52,444 nt of DNA from Cuspidothrix issatschenkoi CHARLIE-1. GTDB taxonomy: Bacteria > Cyanobacteriota > Cyanobacteriia > Cyanobacteriales > Nostocaceae. The notes beneath the pieces are model-generated. The model was given only the letters and a program-made list of their open reading frames with translations. It was not told where the DNA came from and ran no database searches. Of this stretch, positions 18,695-28,992 are shown piece after piece. The position numbers were made by a program, and so were the translations under genes. The stretch's first letter is position 1, and every line of letters starts with the position of its first letter. The stretch covers positions 1 to 52,444 of the forward strand of contig NZ_PGEM01000033.1 in NCBI RefSeq assembly GCF_002934005.1, written 5' to 3'.

Positions 18695-21319
18695 CTATAA
18701 ATCTGCCAATTGTAATAAATCTAATCCTTGGGTAAAAATATCATCAATGGGTAACATTTCCCCCTCTTGAGTCATAAATTTATGATCTTTTGTAGCGCGA
18801 ATAATTACCCCATTTTCTAATAAGTATTCATACACTTCTTGCTGTCCTCGATGATGCCATTGGGCAATAGGTTGAGTATAAAGTATGCCATTACTATCAA
18901 CTGTATACACCCGACATTCAATTTGTTTTTCGACAATTTCCCCAATCTCTAAAAACCCATATTCAACGGTTAAAATTTCTGTCTCATAACTTAAGCAATA
19001 TTCGGCAAATTTCAACATATCCCCAAATAAATGTTCAGCAACTTGGGGTTTTACACCGTTTTTCGCAGAACCATCAATAAAATTTTGCTTTTGTTTCTCC
19101 ATTTCTGCTACTTTCTTTTTACCCATAGCGCGACGGAGTAAATCAGCTTGTCCTAAGCTATAACCAGCCATATCTTGAGCAATTTTCATAATTTGCTCTT
19201 GATACACCATGATGCCGTAGGTTTCATTTAAGATGGGTTGTAAAATTTGACTATCATATTCAATTTCTTCTCGTCCATGTTTACGATTAATAAATTTAGG
19301 AATTAATCCTGCATCTAATGGACCTGGGCGATAAAGTGCGAGAATGGAAGAAATATCTTCAATATTGGAAGGTTTTAAATCCCGGACTATCTGTTTCATC
19401 CCAGAAGATTCTAATTGAAATATACCTTCTAAATCACCTGCTTCTAATAATGAATAAGCTTTAGCAACATCTTTGGGTAAACTGGTATGTTCACCTTTAG
19501 CTAAGATTTTTTGTGCTTTTCTTTCCTGACCTGTAATTTCATCTGGGTCAACTAGATAGCCTTTACTTTGTTCAATTAAATCAATGGTTTTTTGAATTAG
19601 GGTTAAGTTCCGCAAACCCAAAAAGTCCATTTTCAATAATCCCAATGATTCTAAATCTTCCATGAAATATTGGGTAATTACAGAACCATCATTATTGCGT
19701 TGCAAAGGAACAAGTTCATCTAATGGTTCTGCGGAAATCACGACACCAGCAGCATGAACACCAAAGGTTTTGTTAGTACCTTCAATTCGCATGGCCATAT
19801 CAATCCAGTGCCGTACATGAGGTTCATTATCATATTTGGCTTTAAATTCTGGTTCGGGGGTTTCATCAGAAATCATCACTTTTAATTTTGTTGGTTTACC
19901 CCGAACTACAGGAATCATTTTCGCCATTTTGTCAGATTCACCGTAGGGAATATCTAATACTCTGGCGACATCTTTTAATACTGCTTTCGAGGTGAGACGG
20001 TTAAAAGTGATAATTTGGGCAACTCGATCAACACCGTATTTTTGAGTCACATAATCAATAACTTGATCCCGTTTATCAATGCAGAAATCTGTATCAATAT
20101 CAGGCATTGATTTCCGTTCAGGATTGAGAAATCTTTCAAAAAGTAAGCCATGATGTACGGGGTCAATATTCGTAATTTTCATGGCATAGGCGACTAAAGA
20201 ACCAGCCGCAGATCCCCGTCCTGGACCGACAGGAATATTATGATCTCGCGCAAATTTGATGTAGTCCCACACTACTAAAAAGTAGGTAGAAAATCCCATC
20301 TGTTGAATCATTTTTAATTCATATTCCAATCTTTCTTTATAGACTGGATCTACTTCGTTGCGAGATTTGCGATTTAATCTTTCTAAAAGTCCTTGCCATG
20401 CAACTTCTTCTGCATAGGTGTCGGCGGTATGTCCTGAAGGGATGGTAGGGGTAGGAATTTGGGGATCACCCATGATGTGATAGGGTTCAACTTTATCAGC
20501 TATTTCTTCTGTTGTCCCTATGGCTTCAGCAATGACATCATCGGGTAAATGATCACGGAATAGTTGCTGCATTTCTTCAGCAGATTTGAGATATTCTGTC
20601 CCAGAATACCGCATCCGATTATCTTCACTAATGAGTTTACCTGTTTGAATACATAATAAGGCATCGTGAGATTCTACATCAAAACAGGAGATAAAATGGG
20701 AGTCATTGGTAGCGATAAATTTAATACCTAATTCTTTGGCAATTTTGACAATTTCCACATTCACAATTCTATCTTCTTGTGAACCATGATCTTGTATTTC
20801 TAAATAGAAATCTTCGCCAAATACTTCTTGATACCATTTAGCGATTTTTCTGGCTGCATCTGGCCTATTACTAAGAATTGCTTGGGGAATTTCTCCACCT
20901 AAACAAGCACTGGTGATAATTAAACCTTCACGGTATTGTTTGAGTAAATCTTTATTAATACAAGGACGGGAAAAAATACCTTTACCTTGCACACCTTGGA
21001 GATGGGAAATTGTGGTAATTTTAACTAAATTTTTATAACCTTTGGTATTTTTAGCTAAGACAACTTGATGATATTTGGGACGACGTTCTTGTTTTTCAAT
21101 ATCACCATTAATAATATACATTTCATTGCCAATGATTGGCTTAATCGTCTTACTACGGCAGATTTTAATCAGTTCAACTGCACCATACATGACACCATGA
21201 TCTGTAAGGGCGATCGCTTTCATTCCCAGGGCGATCGCTCGATCTACTAACTCTGGTAGTTGACTAGCACCATCAAGCAAACTGTAATCACTATGAATAT
21301 GTAACGGCACAAAAGACAT
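18695..21319 (-). CDS. dnaE: DNA polymerase III alpha subunit, N-terminal half with split intein N-part
   Basis: An 874-residue product: about 774 residues of the replicative polymerase followed by a 100-residue N-intein. The PHP domain starts at [13 protein letters not shown]. The polymerase palm has [15 protein letters not shown] and the catalytic PDIDTDF with Asp407 and Asp409. The extein stops at KFAEY, and the intein starts at Cys775 (CLSYETEIL), carrying the block B motif ATKDHKF. No stop or frameshift interrupts it. The C-intein plus the rest of DnaE must be encoded elsewhere; it is not in this window. Protein trans-splicing would rebuild the full enzyme, as documented for Synechocystis and Nostoc DnaE. 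Confidence 0.97.
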   Translation of the reverse strand: MSFVPLHIHSDYSLLDGASQLPELVDRAIALGMKAIALTDHGVMYGAVELIKICRSKTIKPIIGNEMYIINGDIEKQERRPKYHQVVLAKNTKGYKNLVKITTISHLQGVQGKGIFSRPCINKDLLKQYREGLIITSACLGGEIPQAILSNRPDAARKIAKWYQEVFGEDFYLEIQDHGSQEDRIVNVEIVKIAKELGIKFIATNDSHFISCFDVESHDALLCIQTGKLISEDNRMRYSGTEYLKSAEEMQQLFRDHLPDDVIAEAIGTTEEIADKVEPYHIMGDPQIPTPTIPSGHTADTYAEEVAWQGLLERLNRKSRNEVDPVYKERLEYELKMIQQMGFSTYFLVVWDYIKFARDHNIPVGPGRGSAAGSLVAYAMKITNIDPVHHGLLFERFLNPERKSMPDIDTDFCIDKRDQVIDYVTQKYGVDRVAQIITFNRLTSKAVLKDVARVLDIPYGESDKMAKMIPVVRGKPTKLKVMISDETPEPEFKAKYDNEPHVRHWIDMAMRIEGTNKTFGVHAAGVVISAEPLDELVPLQRNNDGSVITQYFMEDLESLGLLKMDFLGLRNLTLIQKTIDLIEQSKGYLVDPDEITGQERKAQKILAKGEHTSLPKDVAKAYSLLEAGDLEGIFQLESSGMKQIVRDLKPSNIEDISSILALYRPGPLDAGLIPKFINRKHGREEIEYDSQILQPILNETYGIMVYQEQIMKIAQDMAGYSLGQADLLRRAMGKKKVAEMEKQKQNFIDGSAKNGVKPQVAEHLFGDMLKFAEYCLSYETEILTVEYGFLEIGEIVEKQIECRVYTVDSNGILYTQPIAQWHHRGQQEVYEYLLENGVIIRATKDHKFMTQEGEMLPIDDIFTQGLDLLQLADL
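18698..18997 (-). other. Split DnaE intein, N-terminal fragment
   Basis: The coding segment for residues 775-874 of the dnaE product. Cys1 and block A (CLSYETEIL), block B ([12 protein letters not shown], with the Thr and His that help the first N-S acyl shift) and the terminal helix (MLPIDDIF) are intact. Sequence and length (100 residues) closely resemble the well-known Nostoc split intein. The homing endonuclease domain is absent, as in all members of this allele. Confidence 0.95.
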
Positions 21320-21432
21320 AGGAGACTTTAATAAAGTAAGAGAATCTTCAATATATCAGTTTTCACGTCAGCACTTTCAGCACCAGGAATAAGTCTTAAT
21401 GTAATGATTTTAACATCATTTTTAGCATCTCC

Positions 21433-21461
21433 TTGACATTTTCATAGTATTATTGTACTAT
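21433..21461 (+). promoter_or_regulatory. Sigma-70 promoter-like sequence upstream of the unknown gene
   Basis: TTGACA (21433-21438) and TACTAT (21456-21461) are spaced 17 bases apart, pointing to the gene starting at 21733. The predicted leader would be about 265 bases and includes both palindromes. Confidence 0.5.
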
Positions 21462-21526
21462 ACAAATAGTCAGGGGAATCAAAAGATAGACTAATTTACC
21501 AATTTAACAGGATTGGCACATTCCTG

Positions 21527-21585
21527 GGGTGCGTCAGATATCAAGAACTTTGTTATTTACATGATTTATGCTGTCTGATGCACCC
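21527..21585. repeat. Inverted-repeat element, GGGTGCGTCAGA ends
   Basis: GGGTGCGTCAGA (21527-21538) is complementary to TCTGATGCACCC (21574-21585) with one mismatch. It is a 59-base noncoding element of a type common in Nostocales intergenic regions (my recollection, not checked). Confidence 0.6.
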
Positions 21586-21592
21586 TACAACT

Positions 21593-21658
21593 AGATCCCC
21601 GACTTCTTTTATTTATTATGTCCACAAATTATCAATTGATGTCAGAAGTCGGGGATCT
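21593..21658. repeat. REP-type palindrome, AGATCCCCGACTTCT family
   Basis: A 15-base arm AGATCCCCGACTTCT and its exact complement AGAAGTCGGGGATCT flank a 36-base loop. It is the same family as the rpsJ terminator and the 85-bp tandem array. Confidence 0.8.
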
Positions 21659-21732
21659 TATCGCTTACCTAAATCCTTAGATTTTGTACATATTCAATTG
21701 CAACCATCAATTGCAGATGGAGGGGGTTTATC

Positions 21733-23094
21733 ATGTCACAAATAAATCACAAAATTTCCTTGTTAGAATTGATCGGAATTTTATCTCAATATCGTGATCA
21801 TATCATTTTGAACTTACACAAATTAAAGGAAGATTACCACAGAACTGGTATTAAAAGAGTCCGAGGTGTGAGAGATACCAATGGCGATTTGATTAGTCCT
21901 TGGTTAAAAACAGAAGATATTTATCCTAGTGATTTTGTGCAAGTGGGTGTATTTGCTATAAATCGCAATACCGCGACTATTAATATGTTGATTAAACGGA
22001 AAGTAAAGTTAGTCAAATCTGAAGATCAGACACCGATGACTGAGGTTGCGGGCTTACTCACAAACGATTTGGATAACTTCAATAATTATACCATTGTTAA
22101 AGATGGAAAAGTCAATATTTCTACTTTAAATATCAAAATTAGCAATAAGAAAGTATTTGATTTATTGCAATCTAAAGGGGTAATTATTGCCGATAAATTT
22201 AATTTTCGTTCCGAGTACACAATTCAGTTAGACAATTTACCATTAGTTCCTTCTAATATCAATTTTGCTAGTGTGGATGGCTTATTTACTCAATTAGCAG
22301 GAGTCAAAGTTGTTATCAGTATTTTAGCCGCTTATTTACGCCATCAATCTGATGTATTTGTCAGTAACCAAATTGAGGAATTAAAACAGCATTATTTGTC
22401 AAAAAACCTCTACCTAAATTTTCCCACAACTCCAGAATATACAGAGAGTATTGATACCCATATCAGTTATAAAATTGAGTTTGGTAGTCATGATATTCTG
22501 AATTTGGGTAAATTATATTCTGCTAACCAATTTCTAGCTAGGAGATATGAAGTTTACCACTCAGAAACCGGAGAGATTTTCACAAAACCAACTTGGGACA
22601 TGGTATTTAACCAAAATATTGCCGTCCGACAAAAAGCTATTTCTAAGAGAATGAAATTAACTGCCGTTGATGATTTAATGAAACCGATTTTTGACGATTT
22701 TCTCGGCATTAATACTAATGGCAAAGTTGGCGAAATTCTCAACCAAGTTGGTGAACATAGTTTAGCATTGTTATTATATGCTCAACACGCAGGTAAATCT
22801 GTAAACAAAGAAGATTTAATTGCATCTATGACTACAGCTTACCAAAAATTAGCTGCTGATGTTGAGCAAATTTACGAAGCCAATATTTCTCCTATAGTAT
22901 TTTACATTGGGACAACGGGACTTTTACCCAATAAAATATCAGCTAGGGCGATAAATGCTGATGAGTTGGCTGCTAAATATCCTCATTTGCAGTTGTCAAA
23001 ACATGAACAAGCTGGAACATTTTTTGAAGTTGGTGATACCATTATTAGCGTCTATCCTCAAGCTGAATATCACAGTCAGAAGTCGCTAAGTTGA
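21733..23094 (+). CDS. Unrecognised 453-residue protein
   Basis: I do not recognise this family. The frame is long, behind GGAGGGGG upstream of the ATG, and codes for a mixed alpha/beta soluble protein without a signal peptide or membrane segment. An N-terminal helical stretch (LLELIGILSQYRDHIILNLHKLKEDY) leads into a basic GIKRVRGVRD segment. The middle is beta-rich, and the C-terminal 150 residues are mainly helical with TNGKVGEILNQVGEHSLALL. No catalytic motif stands out. It overlaps a Uma2 remnant by the stop/start bases. It is AT-rich compared with the housekeeping neighbours, which would suit acquired DNA. A structural prediction would be the best guide to function. Confidence 0.7.
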   Translation: MSQINHKISLLELIGILSQYRDHIILNLHKLKEDYHRTGIKRVRGVRDTNGDLISPWLKTEDIYPSDFVQVGVFAINRNTATINMLIKRKVKLVKSEDQTPMTEVAGLLTNDLDNFNNYTIVKDGKVNISTLNIKISNKKVFDLLQSKGVIIADKFNFRSEYTIQLDNLPLVPSNINFASVDGLFTQLAGVKVVISILAAYLRHQSDVFVSNQIEELKQHYLSKNLYLNFPTTPEYTESIDTHISYKIEFGSHDILNLGKLYSANQFLARRYEVYHSETGEIFTKPTWDMVFNQNIAVRQKAISKRMKLTAVDDLMKPIFDDFLGINTNGKVGEILNQVGEHSLALLLYAQHAGKSVNKEDLIASMTTAYQKLAADVEQIYEANISPIVFYIGTTGLLPNKISARAINADELAAKYPHLQLSKHEQAGTFFEVGDTIISVYPQAEYHSQKSLS

Positions 23095-23291
23095 CTGGGA
23101 ATATTTTACATTGTATTAAATATGGTTGCAAACTGGGATGGTTACTTGATCCAGATGATCGTTCAATTTTAATTTTTCAGCCGCAAAAAGAGCCAGAATT
23201 AAAATATGGAAAAGATGATTTAATTATTTTGCCAGAAATTAAGTTAAATTCAACAGTAGAAGAAGTATTTAACTGGTTAAAAATGAATTAG
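23091..23291 (+). pseudogene. C-terminal remnant of a Uma2-family (DUF820) endonuclease
   Basis: 66 residues that match only the end of Uma2 proteins: CKLGWLLDPDDRSILIFQP resembles the conserved core GxxLGWLIDPxDRxVxIY, followed by a beta-strand and the usual tail (LPEIKLN...). The N-terminal two thirds, including the nuclease Glu and Asp residues, are missing. The only start in frame is TTG, overlapping the stop of the preceding gene. I therefore read it as a decayed fragment rather than a functional gene. Uma2 genes are numerous and often degraded in filamentous cyanobacteria. Confidence 0.6.
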
Positions 23292-23295
23292 GACA

Positions 23296-24114
23296 TTAAA
23301 AACTTAACTTATCTAGTAATTGGCGGATTACATCGCCATCTCTAGCATCAGGAACTTTGAATAGATATACTTGCAAATCTTCCGCCGCTTGGGAAAATTG
23401 TCCCAGTTGATAACATAATAGACCTCGATCTCTTACTTCTAAAATCCTCTCTGGGAATAATAACAAAATCCGTTCTACTGTGCCTAAACTTCTTTCTAAA
23501 TCTTGCTGTTCCAGATAAATATATTTTAAATTTGTCAACATTCTCACCAGAAATTGCCGATTAGTGACTATAGATAAAAATTCAGGTTTTAGAGTTACTT
23601 GTTGGTGATAAATTTGAGAAAGTCTAGCTTCACAGTCTTGGGGAAACATCACCTCCCCACCATTAAAAGCATCCACAAAAATGCCTATATCTTTAATATC
23701 TGGACGAATGAGAAAATGTCCCGGCATTCCCACCCCCACCATGGGAAAATCAATCCGTTTTGCCACCTCCATGTAAACCAATGCTAAGGTAATAGGAATA
23801 CCTGTTTTGCGTTCAATGACATCATTTAAAAAACTATTATGAGGGTCATAATAATCAATTTTATTACCATGAAAACCCAATTCTTCATATAAATATTGAT
23901 TAATACTTTGAATGATTCGCAAGGGATAGCGAGAAGATGGTAAACGATCCTCTAACTCCATTGCCATGGTATCAAGCGCATTTAAGTATTCTTCTGGATC
24001 AAGATTGGGATATTCTTCCTGGGCAATATACAAAGCTGCTCTAGCTAGGTTAATATACTCGTCAGGTTGTTGAATCTCTTGGTAAAAATACTGTCGTGCC
24101 GACGAGATGTTCAT
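23296..24114 (-). CDS. SirB1 family (transglutaminase-like with TPR) protein
   Basis: A 272-residue protein of the SirB1/transglutaminase-like family, widespread in bacteria but of uncertain function. The N-terminal helical part (LARAALYIAQEEYPNLDPEEY) is followed by the transglutaminase-like core (LNDVIERKTGIPITLALVYMEVA, GMPGHFLIRP) and a C-terminal TPR-like helical repeat (LLLFPE...LRDRGLLCYQLGQFSQAAEDL). In the expected position the core has a histidine (PGHF), but I see no clear catalytic Cys, as usual for the family. I chose the ATG at 24112-24114; a TTG two codons earlier is less likely. It converges with the unknown gene and Uma2 remnant. Confidence 0.82.
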   Translation of the reverse strand: MNISSARQYFYQEIQQPDEYINLARAALYIAQEEYPNLDPEEYLNALDTMAMELEDRLPSSRYPLRIIQSINQYLYEELGFHGNKIDYYDPHNSFLNDVIERKTGIPITLALVYMEVAKRIDFPMVGVGMPGHFLIRPDIKDIGIFVDAFNGGEVMFPQDCEARLSQIYHQQVTLKPEFLSIVTNRQFLVRMLTNLKYIYLEQQDLERSLGTVERILLLFPERILEVRDRGLLCYQLGQFSQAAEDLQVYLFKVPDARDGDVIRQLLDKLSF

Positions 24115-24468
24115 AAGCAATAAGGATGAAGCGACTAAAGAAAAGAACAGAGTTTTTTGTACCTACTCCTATTTTAGAGTATTCGGGAGATTTATTTATC
24201 GTTTTCTCGTTCCTCGTCCCCAGTCTCCAGACTGGGAATGCTATCTTAGAGATTGTACCTTCCATATCTGTTCCCACCCAAAACCTAGGAACAAGAGAAA
24301 AGAGAATTAATATATAATGATCCTATTTGATTTGTCAACGGATTTTTTTAACTAACCACACAGGCGTAGAGGAACAGAAGAAGGAGTTGTTTACATCTTA
24401 TTGACGATTGCTATAGTATGATAAATATAGATTTATAATTGTGTCATTTTTATTCAAGTTCTCAAAAC
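24115..24468. other. Divergent intergenic region with a CCCAGTCT palindrome
   Basis: It separates the SirB1-type gene (minus) from the DUF2805 gene (plus). CCCAGTCT-cc-AGACTGGG at 24219-24236 is an 8-base perfect inverted repeat that I know as a common cyanobacterial intergenic repeat. Short open frames on the plus strand lack ribosome-binding sites and family resemblance, so I do not call them. Confidence 0.5.
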
Positions 24469-24723
24469 ATGAAACTACCCCACTTAGATACTGAAACCAT
24501 AGATCGAATCATCGAAATGGCTTGGGAAGATAGAACACCATTTGATGTCATAGAAAAACAATTTGGACTTTTAGAAAAACAAGTAATTGCCCTCATGAGA
24601 AGGGAAATGAAATCATCTAGTTTTCAAATGTGGAGAGAAAGAGTTACTAAACGCAAAACCAAACATTTAGAAAAAAGAGAATTTATTGCAGGGAGATTTA
24701 AATCCCAAAATCAAAAAACATAA
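24469..24723 (+). CDS. TIGR03643/DUF2805 family small protein
   Basis: An 84-residue helical, basic protein that matches the TIGR03643 family: LDTETIDRIIEMAWEDRTPFDVIEKQFGL, then VIALMRREMKSSSFQMWRERV and a lysine/arginine-rich tail. The pattern suggests a helix-turn-helix-like fold, but its function is unknown. I prefer the ATG at 24469 over a GTG 10 codons earlier because homology-like sequence begins there. It ends 25 bases before the photolyase ATG, so the two are probably co-transcribed, which suggests a role linked to DNA repair or light response. Confidence 0.75.
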   Translation: MKLPHLDTETIDRIIEMAWEDRTPFDVIEKQFGLLEKQVIALMRREMKSSSFQMWRERVTKRKTKHLEKREFIAGRFKSQNQKT

Positions 24724-24748
24724 ATTTACCGAAAATATAAAATTACCT

Positions 24749-26251
24749 ATGATTGGAATTTGGATATTAGGCGATCAACTTTCCCAACAACAATCAGCCT
24801 TAAAAAGCTGTCATCATCAAACAAATACACCTGTAATTTTCATTGAATCATTACATCATATCCAAATCAGACCATATCATCGTCAAAAATTAGTGTTAAT
24901 TTGGTCAGCAATGCGCCATTTTGCAGAGGAATTAGCACAACTAAAATATGTAGTCACATACAAAATAGCTACAGATTTTCAAACAGCACTACAAGAATGG
25001 ATTAACATCAATCAAATTACCGAATTGCGGGTAATGATTCCCAATGATAAACCATTCACCCAAATAATTCAAAATTTACAATTACCTTGTCCAATCACCT
25101 TAATTTCTAATAATCAATTTTTATGGAGTACAGAAGAATTCACTAATTGGGCAAAAGGTCGTAAACGCCTATTAATGGAAGATTTTTATCGAGAAGGGAG
25201 ACGAAATTTTCAAATTTTAATGGAGGATAAACAACCAATTGGAGGGCAGTGGAATTTAGATAAAGAAAATCGTCAACCTCCTAAAGGTAAATTACATCCA
25301 CCTCCAGCCCAATGGTTTGCACCAGATGCAATTACTCTTGATGTTATAGACAAAGTTAACTCTCTTTCTCTTTTAACTTATGGAGAAGTAGAACCTTTTT
25401 CTTGGGGAGTAAATCGTCAACAAGCACTTCAGGTATTAGACTGGTTTATTCAACATCGTTTATCAGATTTCGGTACTTACCAAGATGCGATGATTACCGG
25501 AGAACAGACAATGTGGCACGCATTAATTTCTCCTTATTTGAATATTGGCTTACTCCAACCATTGGAAGTAATTCAAGCCGCTGAAACTGCATATAAACAA
25601 CACCAACTGCCTTTAAATAGTGTGGAAGGTTTTATTCGCCAAGTATTGGGTTGGCGAGAATATATGTATGGTATCTATCATTTTGTAGATACAGAATATG
25701 CCGAAAAAAATTGGTTTCAGCACACCCAACTATTACCCGAATTTTTCTGGACGGGTGAAACAAAAATGAATTGTTTACACCAAATTATCACCCAGATAAA
25801 AAGTACGGGTTACGCTCATCATATCCAACGATTAATGGTATTGAGTAACTTTGCTTTAATTGCGGGAATTTCACCCCAAGCTGTAGAAAATTGGTTTCAT
25901 GCCGTATTTATTGATGCTTATGACTGGGTGATGCAAACTAATGTAATTGGTATGGGTTTATTCGCAGACGGAGGAGTATTAGCATCTAAACCTTATGCTG
26001 CTTCTGCTAACTATATAAATAAGATGAGTGACTATTGTAAAAGTTGTGTTTATAATCATAAAGAACGGATAGGTGAAAATGCCTGTCCATTCAATTTCTT
26101 TTATTGGGATTTTCTGAACAGACACAGAGAAAAACTGCAAACTCAAGGACGAATGAGCTTAATCTTAAAACATCTAGATAAAATGTCTTCAGAAGAATTG
26201 CAATCTATCCATCAACAGGCTGAAAACTGGTGGAATCTTCATCAGAATTAA
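24749..26251 (+). CDS. Iron-sulfur photolyase/cryptochrome (FeS-BCP group, (6-4)-photolyase like)
   Basis: A 500-residue member of the bacterial iron-sulfur cryptochrome/photolyase group, which repairs (6-4) photoproducts in Agrobacterium PhrB. The N-terminal Rossmann part begins IGIWILGDQLS. The C-terminal half is the FAD-binding helical domain (GFIRQVLGWREYMYG, MVLSNFALIAGI, VMQTNVIGMGLFADGG). Four cysteines at 342, 430, 433 and 446 have spacings of 88, 3 and 13, identical to the 4Fe-4S ligands of PhrB (350, 438, 441, 454). I set the start at the ATG 24749; an upstream TTG would overlap the DUF2805 gene and adds no conserved sequence. It could serve as a photoreceptor rather than a repair enzyme. 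Confidence 0.9.
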   Translation: MIGIWILGDQLSQQQSALKSCHHQTNTPVIFIESLHHIQIRPYHRQKLVLIWSAMRHFAEELAQLKYVVTYKIATDFQTALQEWININQITELRVMIPNDKPFTQIIQNLQLPCPITLISNNQFLWSTEEFTNWAKGRKRLLMEDFYREGRRNFQILMEDKQPIGGQWNLDKENRQPPKGKLHPPPAQWFAPDAITLDVIDKVNSLSLLTYGEVEPFSWGVNRQQALQVLDWFIQHRLSDFGTYQDAMITGEQTMWHALISPYLNIGLLQPLEVIQAAETAYKQHQLPLNSVEGFIRQVLGWREYMYGIYHFVDTEYAEKNWFQHTQLLPEFFWTGETKMNCLHQIITQIKSTGYAHHIQRLMVLSNFALIAGISPQAVENWFHAVFIDAYDWVMQTNVIGMGLFADGGVLASKPYAASANYINKMSDYCKSCVYNHKERIGENACPFNFFYWDFLNRHREKLQTQGRMSLILKHLDKMSSEELQSIHQQAENWWNLHQN

Positions 26252-28376
<2,125 letters not shown>

Positions 28377-28451
28377 TAGGTAATGGGTAATAGGTAATGG
28401 GTAAGAAATTTTTCCCAATTACCAATTACCAATTACCAATTACCAATCACC
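28377..28451 (+). repeat. Inverted heptamer (STRR) tracts forming a hairpin between atpD and atpC
   Basis: A left arm of GGTAAT units (28378-28405) faces a right arm of tandem CCAATTA heptamers (28415-28447). GGTAAT pairs with ATTACC repeatedly, giving a long imperfect stem with a loop around TAAGAAATTTT. The heptamer CCAATTA occurs four times in a row. See findings for a possible effect on beta/epsilon stoichiometry. Confidence 0.7.
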
Positions 28452-28477
28452 TAATTACTAAGTAGAAACTAAAGAAT

Positions 28478-28891
28478 ATGACTCTGACTGTTCGTGTAAT
28501 TGCCCCAGATAAGACTGTCTGGGATGCCCAAGCTGATGAAGTAATTTTACCTAGCACTACTGGTCAGTTAGGTATCTTGAGTGGACACGCACCACTGTTG
28601 ACAGCGTTAGATACAGGTGTAATGCGTGTTCGTGCTAGTAAAAATACTAGTTGGCAAGCGATCGCCCTTTTGGGTGGTTTTGCAGAAGTTGATCAAGATG
28701 AAGTGATAATCCTAGTCAACGGCGCTGAACGTGGGGATGTAATTCAACTAGAAGAAGCCCGCACAGCCTTTAATGAAGCACAAAATCGTCTGAATCAAGT
28801 TAATTCAGAAGACCGTCAAGCACAAATACAAGCTACACAAGCTTATAAACGCGCTCGCGCTCGTTTTCAAGCTGCCGGCGGTTTGGTGTAA
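28478..28891 (+). CDS. atpC: ATP synthase F1 subunit epsilon
   Basis: A 137-residue epsilon subunit (atpE in cyanobacterial and plastid naming), part of the central rotor stalk and an inhibitor of ATP hydrolysis. The N-terminal beta-sandwich has [38 protein letters not shown]. The C-terminal helical hairpin follows ([26 protein letters not shown]). Length is typical of cyanobacteria and plastids. A terminator follows at once. Confidence 0.97.
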   Translation: MTLTVRVIAPDKTVWDAQADEVILPSTTGQLGILSGHAPLLTALDTGVMRVRASKNTSWQAIALLGGFAEVDQDEVIILVNGAERGDVIQLEEARTAFNEAQNRLNQVNSEDRQAQIQATQAYKRARARFQAAGGLV

Positions 28892-28917
28892 ATTGCATAA
28901 AGCATCAAATATTAATG

Positions 28918-28949
28918 AGGGTGGGCTATTTTGTCCACCCTTATTTATT
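28918..28949 (+). terminator. Rho-independent terminator after the atp genes
   Basis: AGGGTGG (28918-28924) pairs with CCACCCT (28935-28941) around a 10-base loop and is followed by TATTTATT. It serves the atpD-atpC transcript and lies before the convergent restriction-modification gene. Confidence 0.75.
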
Positions 28950-28992
28950 GGTATTTTAATTTCATTAGCTGTATCTTTGGGATTTGTGGTGT

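Larger units (their letters stand above)
21320..21732. other. Intergenic region with a strong promoter and two stacked palindromes
   Basis: Between divergent dnaE and the unknown 453-residue gene. It contains a promoter-like pair at 21433-21461, an inverted-repeat element at 21527-21585 and a REP palindrome at 21593-21658. The leader of the downstream gene would thus carry two hairpins. Confidence 0.6.
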
